64,000 bases of DNA from Arsenophonus sp052174475 (GTDB lineage Bacteria; Pseudomonadota; Gammaproteobacteria; Enterobacterales; Enterobacteriaceae). Each line of letters begins with the position of its first letter. Within the stretch, counting starts at the first letter, position 1. Below the pieces are notes generated by a model that saw only the letters and a list, made by a program, of their open reading frames with translations, did no database searches and had not been told where the DNA came from. The stretch covers positions 62,001 through 126,000 of the forward strand of contig JBQMRO010000058.1 in assembly GCA_052174475.1 (NCBI GenBank), given 5' to 3'. Below, in pieces: positions 1 to 10,233 of the stretch. Made by a program: the position numbers and the translations under genes.

Positions 1-1175
1 GTAAACGGGTTACATCTTCATCTGTAATGGTTATATACTACAGGGAATCATACCAGATTAACATAGGCAATTTTGAGATTAAAGCACCTAAGATTAAGGA
101 ATTACAGCAGAAATAGAATATATTTCAAAAGCTCATTATTACTGCTATATCTGAAGCGTACAAAAAGCGGCGAAGAGTTGTTACCATAGCCTGTATTATA
201 TGATAGGCAGATCTATCGGTGATTTTTACGAAGCACCTTAAACGGTTTTTGATGAAGAACACATGATCTTCTCTACCAGTACCATCAGCAGAATGAAATA
301 ACAATAGCTTCAAGAGTATATGGAATGCTGTCGTTTTTCTTGATTTAAGCAATATTCACTGTCTTTATTTTTCTTGGACGATGGCATATACCGTCCTATT
401 AGGAAAGCTGATCTCCTTTGCCTACCAATTATTATTGGCAGAACTTGTGCATGGATGTAAAGAGATAGGTTACGATAGAAAATGCTTATCAAAAGCTGAA
501 ACGCATCGGATCTAACTCTAATGCTTAGAGCAGGTAGTTTAATCTTATCTTCCAAAGCTTGCTATTAGCAAGCCTGGACGCTCATAGTTTTGAATAAAAT
601 GGTAAAGATATTCCTTGGCATGTAGAAGCAACGCTGCTGGATACACAAAATAGCTAATATGCCACCTTCACTTTTCAAAAGCATCTAATCGAAAGTTAAG
701 GGTAAGTTACGGTAAGTTTTAGCTAACAAGAGAGCTGTGATATCGATAATAAACTTCTTGATATTTTATTGGTAATTGGTTTTAGGGAGTATCCTACAGC
801 GATGAAGAAGTTGAAGAAAAAGCGAGAGGAATAGCTTAGATTATATGCTTCTCGTTAGTGTATTTAGCGTCAACAAGAACTACGAATCCGATTAAATCGG
901 TTTTTAACGATAATTAGGCTATAAATCTAACGCGCAAAGCGTTGTGGATCAAGAAAAATAATTTTTTCAATAGTATTTAAAAGATACTACATCTCTTCTT
1001 AGAAGAACTAGAACCGACTAAGAGGATTGCCTTGTGCTTAAAACCCAACCCATTCTGGTAACAAGGTATAATTTAAGGATACAAAACAGATTTACGAAGC
1101 ATCACAGTGAAACCTATCCTAACCATCATACATTAAATTTATTACTAACCTATTAGGTAGTAAAACTCTATTGCA
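1..1175 (+). mobile_element. IS256-family transposase relic, left end off window
   Basis: Degenerate DNA that aligns by eye along its length with the better-preserved plus-strand copies near 28.15-29.5 kb and 49.8-51.2 kb. Conceptual translation gives scraps of an IS256-type DDE transposase (mutator-like, as in IS285/ISEc39), broken by many stops and shifts. The order of conserved blocks is right: N-terminal region, 'GLP..WLY..G' region, then C-terminal 'R.AL.....NPIES' region. The beginning lies outside the window. It is non-functional. The short ORFs called on either strand here are by-products. Confidence 0.7.
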
Positions 1176-1177
1176 GT

Positions 1178-1270
1178 TTTATCAAAGATTTGATCAAAGT
1201 TAAATTTGAATTATTCAAAAAAATTATATTATCTTCTGAAAAGTGATATACTTAATAATAACGATAGGTT
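1178..1270 (+). mobile_element. IS481-family 3' scrap
   Basis: A short stretch that reads DLIKVKFELFKK in the plus frame. This is the typical C-terminal end of IS481 transposases ('MKDWYQ.KPELF.K'). The same end occurs in minus orientation near 15.77 kb and 23.4 kb and in plus orientation near 49.55 kb. Only the tail of the element is left, abutting the IS256 relic. Confidence 0.5.
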
Positions 1271-1952
1271 TTTGACAACAGCCTTTGTTGGATCAACATT
1301 ACTGAAAAGTTCCGTTATACCAGCCCATTGAACTGCGTTTGAAGGGTAATATCATTACTACCAACAAACTTAGTGACGCAATTACAAATGTGCAATGTGT
1401 TTTACTTCGAAAGAAAAAAGAGATACTGCTGGAGTATATTACTCGTTTGGACCCCTATTTGTCAGCGCTTTTAATTATTTTACTCAAACTAATATTTATA
1501 AGTCTGCTTCTTTAGACAGTAAGAAACACAAGAAAATCCTTCAGTACATGATCTCTTTCCACCACAGTAGCTTTAAATTTATGTGTTAATTTCTATTTTC
1601 TATCCATATCTCGCAGCTTGCAGAGATATGTGAAGATATTGTAATAAGGTCAATTTCTATGAATCGCTTGAGGAATCGCTAAAGTCACGCGTTGCTGCTA
1701 AACATTTTGTTTTTTGCTTGCGGATGACTGATTTTCACCTATAATACGGTGCCTATACACATCTTTAATACCTATATTCAGGACGCTTCCTAGAAGTCGA
1801 AGTCGAGGATTTAGATAGCCTCTTGCATCTTATTACACTGGATGAAGCGATTTAAAGAGGGGACTGTATCACCGTATCTATTATGTTACCTGCAGGAAAT
1901 GGGTGGGCGCTTAATATCAAAAAAGCTTGGTATGAGACCTGTATATAAGATG
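1271..1952. other. Unassigned spacer with eroded coding traces
   Basis: No intact gene. Short open stretches exist, for example around 1730-1935, where a plus-frame reading gives a plausible protein-like string including LPAGNGWALNIKKAW. I could not match it to a family. It may be the remains of an old chromosomal or prophage gene. No RNA gene or regulatory site is recognisable. Confidence 0.35.
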
Positions 1953-2985
1953 TCTATGTTGGCAAAGGTTGCCGCTTTTTTCGGAGAGAAATTTATAGCC
2001 ACGTCTGTATTTTAATTGTTGTGATTTCAAACAATCTTTTCCAGGTTAGATAATTCTTAAAATAAGAGGACAATATACATAAAATCTACTCAGCCATTAT
2101 TTTAATCAGCTAATACAATTGTTTACATTTTAAATTTGAAACTCCTTACTAATAACTATTTGATTACTCAATATTATTAGGTTAATATAACTAATTTCAT
2201 ACTCACTTGCAAAGGTTTTATACTATTTAGATTCCCTTAAGAAAAGGGAAGACTCTTATCGATGATCAACTCAAAAACAGCTAACCACGAAACACTCTAC
2301 ATTAAATTCTTCAAAAATCACATCACTCACATGATCTTGTTGATCTCTGGTGATTAAAATGAGTTTTGCTCTTTTCTTTTATTTCCTTCCTTTTCGCGTT
2401 CTCTAACTTTCCTATGTGGAATATAACACTTCTCTTTAAAGAATTAAGGAAAAATATTTTGTCAACTTCAATAATACTACTTAGTGCACTTAAGTTGACT
2501 ATTTCTATTGAAGCAAAGAAGCAATACCAATATTTAAGGACTGTTTCAAATTAACGCCTGCTTGTTTCGCTGACTTCCGTAAAGTAAAGCTATTTAACAT
2601 ACATAGTAGATTATTAAATCATATATCCTTCTGATGTAGTTTCACCAGAAGACTTTCAGTAAGATTGTTAAATCTTTTTGTATAATCAGATATTTGCAAT
2701 GATATCGCTGTAATCCTAAATGAATATCACCAAAGCATAAGATGCTCAGTGTAATAACACTGGGTAAGATAAAGCGGAATAAGTTGCTTAAATCTCTAAA
2801 TTAACATCACCTGACAGGATTTTCGCCAAACCAACTAATAAGATAAAGCGTTATGCTTGATAGGGAGTGAAGAAATAGTTTCTTTGATCTATATAACTAT
2901 TTGTTTTTATAGCAACCGCTTGTAGCAAAAATCTTTCATAGAGCATAAGAGATTTTTAACAACAACTTTTGCTAACATAGCTATA
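1953..2985 (-). mobile_element. IS1595-family relic, near full length
   Basis: About 1.03 kb bounded by related inverted ends: CTATGTTGGCAAAGG at the left, and GCAAAAGTTGTTG.. read on the minus strand at the right. It aligns by eye with the copies at 31.5 kb (opposite strand) and 58.2 kb. Minus-strand translation gives scraps of an ISXO2-like (DDE_Tnp_IS1595) transposase: the 'K..F..LTG' and 'R.KDKW..YL.CML.SL' N-terminal region and the 'H.QNVN..H..LK.W....GVA..YL.NYLGW' C-terminal region. Many stops. Non-functional. Confidence 0.72.
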
Positions 2986-5230
2986 AAACGCTACAATAAG
3001 CGAATGTGTTCAGAAAAAATATTTTTATCTACCATTGCAAGTTCTAGTTATAGTAGGTATCTATTACGCCCGGTGATTTTGAGACAGTGATGTAGTATGG
3101 ACAGGTTTTCGCGCCCCCTTCTTAAGGTTTGAAGCTAACCGATATTCAAACTGTGAAGCGGCAGCGCTAAACTGAGATATCGAGCTATTATCAAGCGCAT
3201 CTTGCAACGTTGCTGTAGGCTATTTCACTGAACTATCGTTACTGTTTTAAGAAAGACTTCACTCACAATGGCTCTTTCCTGTTAGTATTTTTGTATTATC
3301 TATCGCGTCAGATTTAAACAAGCGCGAGGCGCTGCGCATAGAGTAGCGCAACGTCATCTTATGACCAACAAAAGCAGATAACCCTCTACATCCTGATCTA
3401 GCTGACCTTATCTGATAGAGTTAAACTTTAACTGCACCGGCAATGACAGGTATCTGATCGATGTTGCCTTGGTATATTCCGGCTAGGACATTGTGAATTA
3501 TATTACACTCATGGAAATAGTATCCAAAATGGATGATCAGACTTAAAGGTGAGCTAAAAGTATAAAAAATCTGATCCTAGCCAGCCATCAAAGTCAACAC
3601 TTGATATTTGTCGCATATCAAAGTAGTATAGTATACTGTAAATTGACAATGACCTCATGAAGAATATGCAATCAGGAACGTTCGAGGCATGTATGACACT
3701 GACAATCCTGGACGGTTTTATGCTAGATAATAGCAGTCTATTAAGCATTTCCTATCCTAAATCCTAGTAATGGAATATAGTAACGACATCGGACACATGA
3801 CGATGATAACCCGATAAGCAAGAACGCTGATAATAAAACGTTTTATAATAATCATAGGTAACTACTGATGTTTTCAAAGAGTAATCATACAACAAAGATC
3901 GATATTCACAGGTAGTAGAAAGTCATATGCAAAAGCATTTTGCATTTTAGATATCTACCTCTAACCAGTACTGCGCATTCTATTTTTGGGCGACAGCTTG
4001 CCGGTGACATGATCGCTAATTTTGAAGAAAAGACATACATCTTATTTTCTAAATTAAGAAAACGCCGCCTTACGCTGCATAACATAGAATAAAAGGTATT
4101 CAGTCATCACGATAAACTCCATAAAAAACCTAAAAAAATCTCAGACAGCAATGGCTCTATAAAAACAACTTACTGATTCGGCGTGTTTAGATAATGAGGT
4201 CTTTATTTGATGCCATTAATGCATGTTCAAAAACTATACAATGCAGAAATTATTTGGAAATAGGTCAAAAGACGAGTTTTCCTGACTACCATTTATTGCT
4301 GGGATATCCCGGTTTTGTTCTGCGTCAATTCCAACAACTAGCGCGCGAGCTGGCAGTTACGTAATATAATAGCAGCTATATCAAAAAAATTTCAGCTGTA
4401 TGCCTAAATTTGCCATGAGGCCAAGAAAAATAGACTACCCTATGTGGGGGGTTACGCGTAGAGTGCCTGCAGCCCCGCATAGGGGCTGGTACGTACTATA
4501 ATTTGACTGTTTTATCTTCAAGAATTACAGCCTTCGAAATTTTATCAAATTTCTGGAAATTTATGGCTATTGATGCTGATAGGTAAATATCCAAACGGAA
4601 TGAGTTATTAAGCAAAAAACCACTCTAATTCGGCGATGGTGATGTACATTAATCATCCGTTGTGTCAGCATGGAGTTTGAGGCCGCTGATAACACTCAAT
4701 CCAAATCCTTTCATAGCAATGATTATTTGTGGAGTTCGCAGGTTTGAGGGTACATAATCAGCGGCTAAAATAGATCTACAATGCTGATTTACCTCAGCTA
4801 CTAGGGGCCACCTTTAACAGGGATGTCATTTATCTTCTCATGGTGCTGAATAGCCTATCGTGCTTAACCAACTGATAAGGAACAACACCTGGTGTTTAAT
4901 ACGATGTAGAGCAAGGATATGACTGCCTTTTCGGACGAGATCGTCAACCTGACAAGATGGATGGATATTGGTATTCATAGATACATAAAAAAGTGAAGAC
5001 TACTGTACTAGCGGAGCGGCCGATAAATCCATTTCAACTATCCCGAAGAATAGTTTTTATTTGGACAACATAATCATATTCCTGGCTATAGGGGTGTTAT
5101 GCGCTGTCGGCAGCCGTTACATATCTAAGCAGAGTTGATAACCGAAGCGCTAGATATAGAATCATTTAACTCTCTCGCTCGATTGAATTAGCACATTACA
5201 ATCTAATCAGCGTAGCTACGCTACTTCGAA
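2986..5230. other. Long unassigned relic stretch
   Basis: About 2.2 kb without a readable gene. Base composition is patchier than elsewhere: segments near 3100-3400, 4320-4500 and 4620-5150 are visibly richer in G+C than the AT-rich spacers. Such patches usually mark young or foreign decaying genes. One frame near 3440-3530 reads like protein (TGNDRYLIDVALVYSG), but I cannot name a family. No tRNA, rRNA or CRISPR-like repeats seen. Confidence 0.4.
4469..4487. repeat. GC-rich hairpin
   Basis: AGCCCC and GGGGCT form a 6-bp G+C stem around a short GCATA loop, standing out in AT-rich DNA. No T-run follows on either strand, so it is not a standard Rho-independent terminator. It could be a palindromic scrap of a mobile element or of a lost gene. 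Confidence 0.4.
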
Positions 5231-5234
5231 GAAA

Positions 5235-7150
5235 TTGATGATCTGAGTACTATTTTTAGTCTGCAATATGTTAATTTTTCAGGAACTCATCCAGATGGCT
5301 CGAAATAAATCTTCTAGAAGGATAAACTGAGTAAATCAGGAAGATAATACGCGATTTTACGTTTTGATATCGTTTGTTTATCTGAAGCGCTTTATAATCT
5401 CCATCACAAAATTTATAATGACAGAGCGATTGAATTTTTTATAATTCCCAAAAAGAGGCTATATAGAAATGTATCTAACTTCTCTTGATCCCCCAATTTT
5501 CTCGACATAACAAGCATTATCTGCCTCTAATCATGATTATCTAGAGTTTTGAGAAACGCATAAGCAAATCCGGATGATACTAGATATCACTTATTAAAAA
5601 CAATTACTGAAAGTATACTTGCCGATTAATTATCACCTATAGGAAACAGGGATAATCCAATTTTCTTTATCACTGAACAAATACAAAGATAGTTTGGCCG
5701 ATAGACCTGAGGAATACAGACAGGATAACTATTCCTCTTTCTCTGGAAAGATACTAGAAAATAATTTATCTAGATGTATATCTCCTTCCGCCAAACTAAA
5801 CTACTTTTTACTATTGATGACGAATGAATAACTTTCTTAAAAAACACGATAAAAATATTAATTCGGGGGGGATGCATTTATCTGTAGAGAAAATGATTGT
5901 CTGCAGCACTTGTGTCATCAGGTGATGCTGTCCAGAACGCTACTGCTATACCTATCTTGAATATCCCATAGTCTTTTTTCTGGTAAAGCTGCAAGCAAAA
6001 GTTTGCAGTTCATACGATATCAAAGCTAACTAGCACTGCTTAGCAAAACAGGTTTATATTTTCCTAATTGCGACTAGCAACACATTACTTTGACTATACA
6101 TCAATCTTCTTTGGCCTTTTCAATATAACTAGCTTATGAGACTCAATACTTCTATTTTTGATTATCAACCACCCTATTCTGCTGTAATGACGCAAACAGG
6201 GTATTGAAATTGGTATCTTTTGTGCTTTTCACATTTCTCCTCGAGAACTTAATAAAAATCTGCATATTCATATCTCTCCTCTCACTGTAGCGATTTAAAT
6301 ATTAAAGATACTGTATGGCATGAGTTGCTTTTCAAAAAAGAGCAGTCGAAGAAATCTAGTAAGACGATATCATTCCTGTGATGCCTCACAGGTATTATGA
6401 ATTGATAAATCCTAGTATCTTCTGGTTTTTAGCATATCTGCGCCAGGAAGATAGTGACGGAATTATCTATAAGTAACAGTACGGATGGATCACACCTACT
6501 GGAAAGTGCACTTCACTAAAAAGATAAAATGAGTTTAGTATAGCATACAATACCTCTAGCTCTATCTTAAACGCCTTGGTATTCGAATCAAAACTTCAGT
6601 ATTACTGAGGGGGCGGTTTACGGATCATTGCTAGACAACCGGACTTATAGTATTGGCAGCAAAATCTCTTGACACAGAAAGAGATGATCGAGCGATATAT
6701 TAGCCATATTCTATCGAAGCATTATAAGATGTTACGTTACTATGATTTTTATCGAATCCTCAACGAGGCACTTTGTTATCGAAGATATATAAGACGCTAG
6801 AAATAATGACGACTCACAAAAAAACAAGATTCGCTTTTCTGATGAAAAGATTCCTGCGAACAAATCCATAAAATGCATCTATGTGTCGAGAGGCTACTGT
6901 TATCAACACTCAGCCTTAGCAATTAATCAACGGAATTATTATCAGAAAAAATACATATAATAAAAACGAGAGTTATTAAGGCTAAACATATAGTTAATAT
7001 TTCTAAAATTAGAGTATTAAATTGAAGAATATAGACTCTGATAAATTTTTTACTTAAAATAAATAAATCAAATCGATTCATCTACCTCCTTTTAAGAAAA
7101 TAGATGGCTTTCACTCTTAACTTAAAGAGTGATTTAATTTCATAACCATG
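5235..7150 (+). mobile_element. IS91-family element, degraded, near full length
   Basis: About 1.9 kb that aligns by eye with the copy inserted in aceE (41.19-43.02 kb). Plus-strand translation from about 6060 shows the IS91 (rolling-circle, Y2 HUH) transposase in pieces. First comes a block like 'LLND.F..FTQAML.W..KQGIE.GIF...HTF.R.LN..PHIH'. Then, at 6490-6790, come blocks equivalent to 'KWTVHF.KKTK.AWYS..YL.RYLKRP', 'GGAVTF.Y.D.RT' and 'QKEMIERYI.HI..KHFKMLRYYDF'. Stops and shifts throughout. The roughly 600 bp upstream of the readable transposase are shared with the other copy but have no readable product. Confidence 0.75.
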
Positions 7151-7179
7151 ACATTTTCGAATATAAAAAAGACGATCTG

Positions 7180-7870
7180 CAAATTCTTTCTATTGTCTAC
7201 AAGAACCAGATGAATAACTATGGACATGTTCAATTAAGATCACGTAAAAAGAAGCGTTGAAAATTGGCCACGCGTACTCCTTCTCTCCACTTATAAAGTG
7301 GGACGCAACTCTTTCTTATAAAGTTACGCAATCTATATCTTTGAAAAATAACGTCGTGAAGTTTTGTTTAGTATTTGCGGAAGATATTTATATTTACTTG
7401 CAGGTAAGCAAGATAGCAGATTTAACGTTTTATCTTTCATATTTGGGTCTTTCTTAGGGATCATTTCATGAAAATTTGACACTCCGTTGTCTGCATAAAC
7501 AGCGATATCCAGACTATATTAAGGTACAAAAACATGGTTCAGAAAATTTGTGAACGACTGCCAAAAACAACGGTGAGCCAGAATATTTTTCTGAAAAAAA
7601 CAAGTACAACTTCTTGAACGCGGGCTACAGTGTTATCGGCAATAATAGGAAAGACAGCTGCAATCATCAACATCATTTCGTTTTTATCCTTTAGGAACGG
7701 TAAGTTTAGAAATACCATAATTATTTTAGCTAAAGCAGATGCAGGATTTTTATTTGCCTAAGAATGGAGTTTCATCATCATAATATTTTGCTATCAGCCA
7801 TATTTCTTAATGGCTATCTTCTTACGAAGATGCTGTGCGACAAGCATCTATATATAATAATTCTGAACCA
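7180..7870 (-). mobile_element. IS481-family 5' part, degraded
   Basis: Aligns by eye with the N-terminal two-thirds of the IS481 relics at 15.76-16.8 kb and 23.4-24.5 kb, including the shared block CAATTAAGATCACGTAAAAA near 7230. The C-terminal third, present in the longer copies, is missing. The region just below is the IS91 end. Non-functional. Confidence 0.6.
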
Positions 7871-8549
7871 GACACATACCTTTTATTAGGTAATATCTAA
7901 AACTAAACTAGTTGAATCACAAAGAATTAATCTTACTAGCTCTTACTAGATATCTTAATAATTTATAATTTGATATACTAATAACACATAATTTTATTTA
8001 TAAACCATCACATGGAAGATTGATATCTTATTTACTCTAAATTCGACTAAATAGATGGATCAATAAAAAATATAAAAAAGATCGAGACTTTTTTGCTTAA
8101 CGCAAAAGTTCAAATATAAAAAATAGTGCGTGGTGAAAAACCATATTTCAATTATTAAAGCAATATTTCTAAACTATTTTTTTATTAAATTTAATTTAAA
8201 AAAACCATAATAATACGCTCAAGTAATGGATTAACTATTTTATTCGATATATGGCCACCCATTTATCCTATAATCATACAAGATAATATCATTAATGAAC
8301 TAAAATTCACATTTAAACAAGAGATTCTTGCATAAGAGACGTCAATATCAGGTAATTCAGTTATAACTATTAATGGTATTTTAAAAAGCTTAAAAGCGAT
8401 TTATTCGGAGACTAAATGGTAAAATCGTTCAATTACTCTTCTTAAGATCCTAATTCAAAATATAACTTAGCTACTAGCTGATAAATAATTTAAGAAAAAT
8501 AATTAATTGTAATTAAAAATAGCATTTTTCTATTATTTCATTTGAATTT
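7871..8549. other. AT-rich spacer
   Basis: Very AT-rich and without open frames. In E. coli tatD and rfaH would follow tatC here, but I cannot recognise a trace of either. Confidence 0.5.
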
Positions 8550-9295
8550 TTATCATTTACTGCCTCTATCGCGGCCAGTACTAACATAGAATCCTGATAA
8601 TAACAAACCTAATTCAAATACTAAATTATATTGGTACCGCCAATAATATTGGAGAAAACACATCTGGCGAGGTCAAAAATATACTTATAACAAAAAACCT
8701 ACGATAATATATCGACGCTTATGCTTTAAATAATTAAGCATTACGACAACTGTCAGACACAGTAGAATACTGGAAACAGGAACTTCAAATATTGCACTAA
8801 AGGCTATAAAAGTGTTATGATAAACTAAGATATATACTAATATCTTAATGATATTCAGACTTTTTTTTGTAGTTTTTACAAAACTAATTGCTAAAGGAAA
8901 AACAAAAAAATAGGAAAAGAATCCATAAGTAAAAAGTACTCCGCTAGAGAGCGGGCCAACATAGATAGTATTAAACGCTATTTATGCTTTAAAGTGCTGG
9001 CGTGATAAAAAACCAATAACTGATATAAGATCAGTAAACAGAATTAAATTCTGCTACCATAAACATCAGTTTAATCGGTATAAAAGTTAATGCCATATAG
9101 ATTTACACCTATACGCTTACCAATAGGTAAGCGTTATATGAACGGTGTAGCAACAAAATAGCAAATGTCATTAGAAATGACCAGGGAAAAATTTACTGCA
9201 ATAAAAAACAAGCTATAAATTACATCTATATAATTGAATTACTTATCTAATAAGTGTTTGAAAAACATAAATAGACATTAATCAATTTTAGCATT
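8550..9295 (-). pseudogene. tatC: tatC pseudogene (Sec-independent translocase)
   Basis: Minus-strand reading, shifting frame several times, recovers TatC along its full length. There is an N-terminal 'HL..LRKRLL' region near 9280, then 'F.PIKLM..V' near 9080. Next come 'F.YF.VFPLAI' near 8900 and 'FEVPV..VLLC' near 8780. The end shows 'KHKRRYIIVGFFV', 'LTSPDVFSP.LLAVP' (8640-8710) and a tail like FELGLLLSGFYVSTGRDRG. Many stops and indels, so no functional protein. It lies directly after tatB and tatA in the normal order, so the twin-arginine export operon has decayed in place. Confidence 0.85.
9114..9133. repeat. Perfect 8-bp hairpin inside tatC relic
   Basis: CGCTTACC, loop AATA, GGTAAGCG. 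It lies in the part of dead tatC that encodes the first periplasmic loop. No T-run follows. It is probably a chance product of drift or a small insertion. Confidence 0.35.
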
Positions 9296-9479
9296 AGCTT
9301 GTTCAGAGCACTTTTTACTTTTCATGGAGAAAAGTTGATCGCAGTTCTTCTTTTAGAAGAACTATCTGCCATAGTTACCAACTCATTAGTCTCTGATGTT
9401 AATGTTGTTTATTGATTGCATATCAACATTTTTTCATCCGTTTTAGTTGCATACTCTTCATCAAGAAGAGTACTAAATA

Positions 9480-9830
9480 CTTTTACTTTAACTAATTCTT
9501 ATTCGATACAATCGTTTGAGGATTGATAATTTTTCTTTAATAACTCAATAGGGGATTCTTTCAATTCTTCCATTGATTTCTTAAATTCCATCTAAAACGT
9601 TTTGTAACTGTGTGCTTCTTCTTCCTTTTTTAAGATTTCCTTGCAATTTCTGCAATTTAAATTCTTATGAGAATTCATGTTGAAATTTATCAACCAATAA
9701 ATACAACGCACATATCCAATTGGCAACTGTTTTGACGGCTACCTGTAGCAAATGCTTTGGTACCAGAACAGCATTAGAGCAACAATCATAAATCAATAAC
9801 TCTTCACTAAAAGTGATATCAAATATGGTT
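9480..9830 (-). pseudogene. tatB: tatB pseudogene
   Basis: On the minus strand from about 9775, one frame reads VLVPKHLLQVAVKTVA, matching the TatB hallmark 'VLGPQRLPVAVKTVA' just after the membrane helix. It continues with a tryptophan-containing helix, then (after a stop) EFKLQKLQGNLKK. After another shift comes MEFKKSMEELKESP, the coiled-coil region of TatB. At least two stops and a frame change break it. It follows tatA and precedes tatC, the usual order. Confidence 0.88.
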
Positions 9831-9929
9831 TATACCTAATTTTTACTTTCAGTTGTTTTTGTTTAGCTTACTATTGCTTCTTCAGTAAAATTTTAGGTTC
9901 AAAATTAATATTAACATACTATTTTTTCT

Positions 9930-10112
9930 GCTTTGTTACTATCATTAGTTTAGCTATTATGATCATAATTCATTGTTTTTTAAAATTTTTAATGACTCCA
10001 TCAAATCTGAACTGAGTGAACGTAACTTTTCTTAGTATAAAATTAAAATAATCAGTAAAATAATAAGAATCTAACCGGAGCTACTAATATAACCATAGCA
10101 ATTCTTGTTACC
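9930..10112 (-). pseudogene. tatA: tatA pseudogene
   Basis: Minus-strand reading gives a hydrophobic stretch ILIILLIILILY, an in-frame stop, then EKLRSLSSDLMESLKILKN. This corresponds to the TatA membrane helix, the 'FGTKKL' hinge (FG..K lost) and the amphipathic 'RSLGSDLGESIKGFKKAM' helix. An ATG preceded by a purine-rich site (AGAGGT) survives near 10112. With TatB and TatC also dead, Tat export is lost at this locus. Confidence 0.86.
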
Positions 10113-10144
10113 ATTGATGTATACCTCTATAAATTAAGTTCAAC

Positions 10145-10167
10145 TGTCTATATTTCTATTATAGACA
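10145..10167. repeat. Hairpin downstream of ubiB
   Basis: TGTCTATA and TATAGACA form a perfect 8-bp stem with a 7-base loop, between the ubiB stop and the tatA relic. It lacks a T-run, but it is the only stem at the end of the ubiE-J-B transcript and might slow decay or end transcription there. Function is inferred. Confidence 0.4.
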
Positions 10168-10233
10168 ACTAGCTATATTTAAAAATATATATAACATTTA
10201 AGATAAATTTATTTAGATAAACTTTATCCAATT

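Noticed and set aside
7257..7457. 66-codon plus-strand frame as a small membrane protein
   Set aside because: It is antisense to an IS481 relic, and the corresponding frame is not kept in the other copies.
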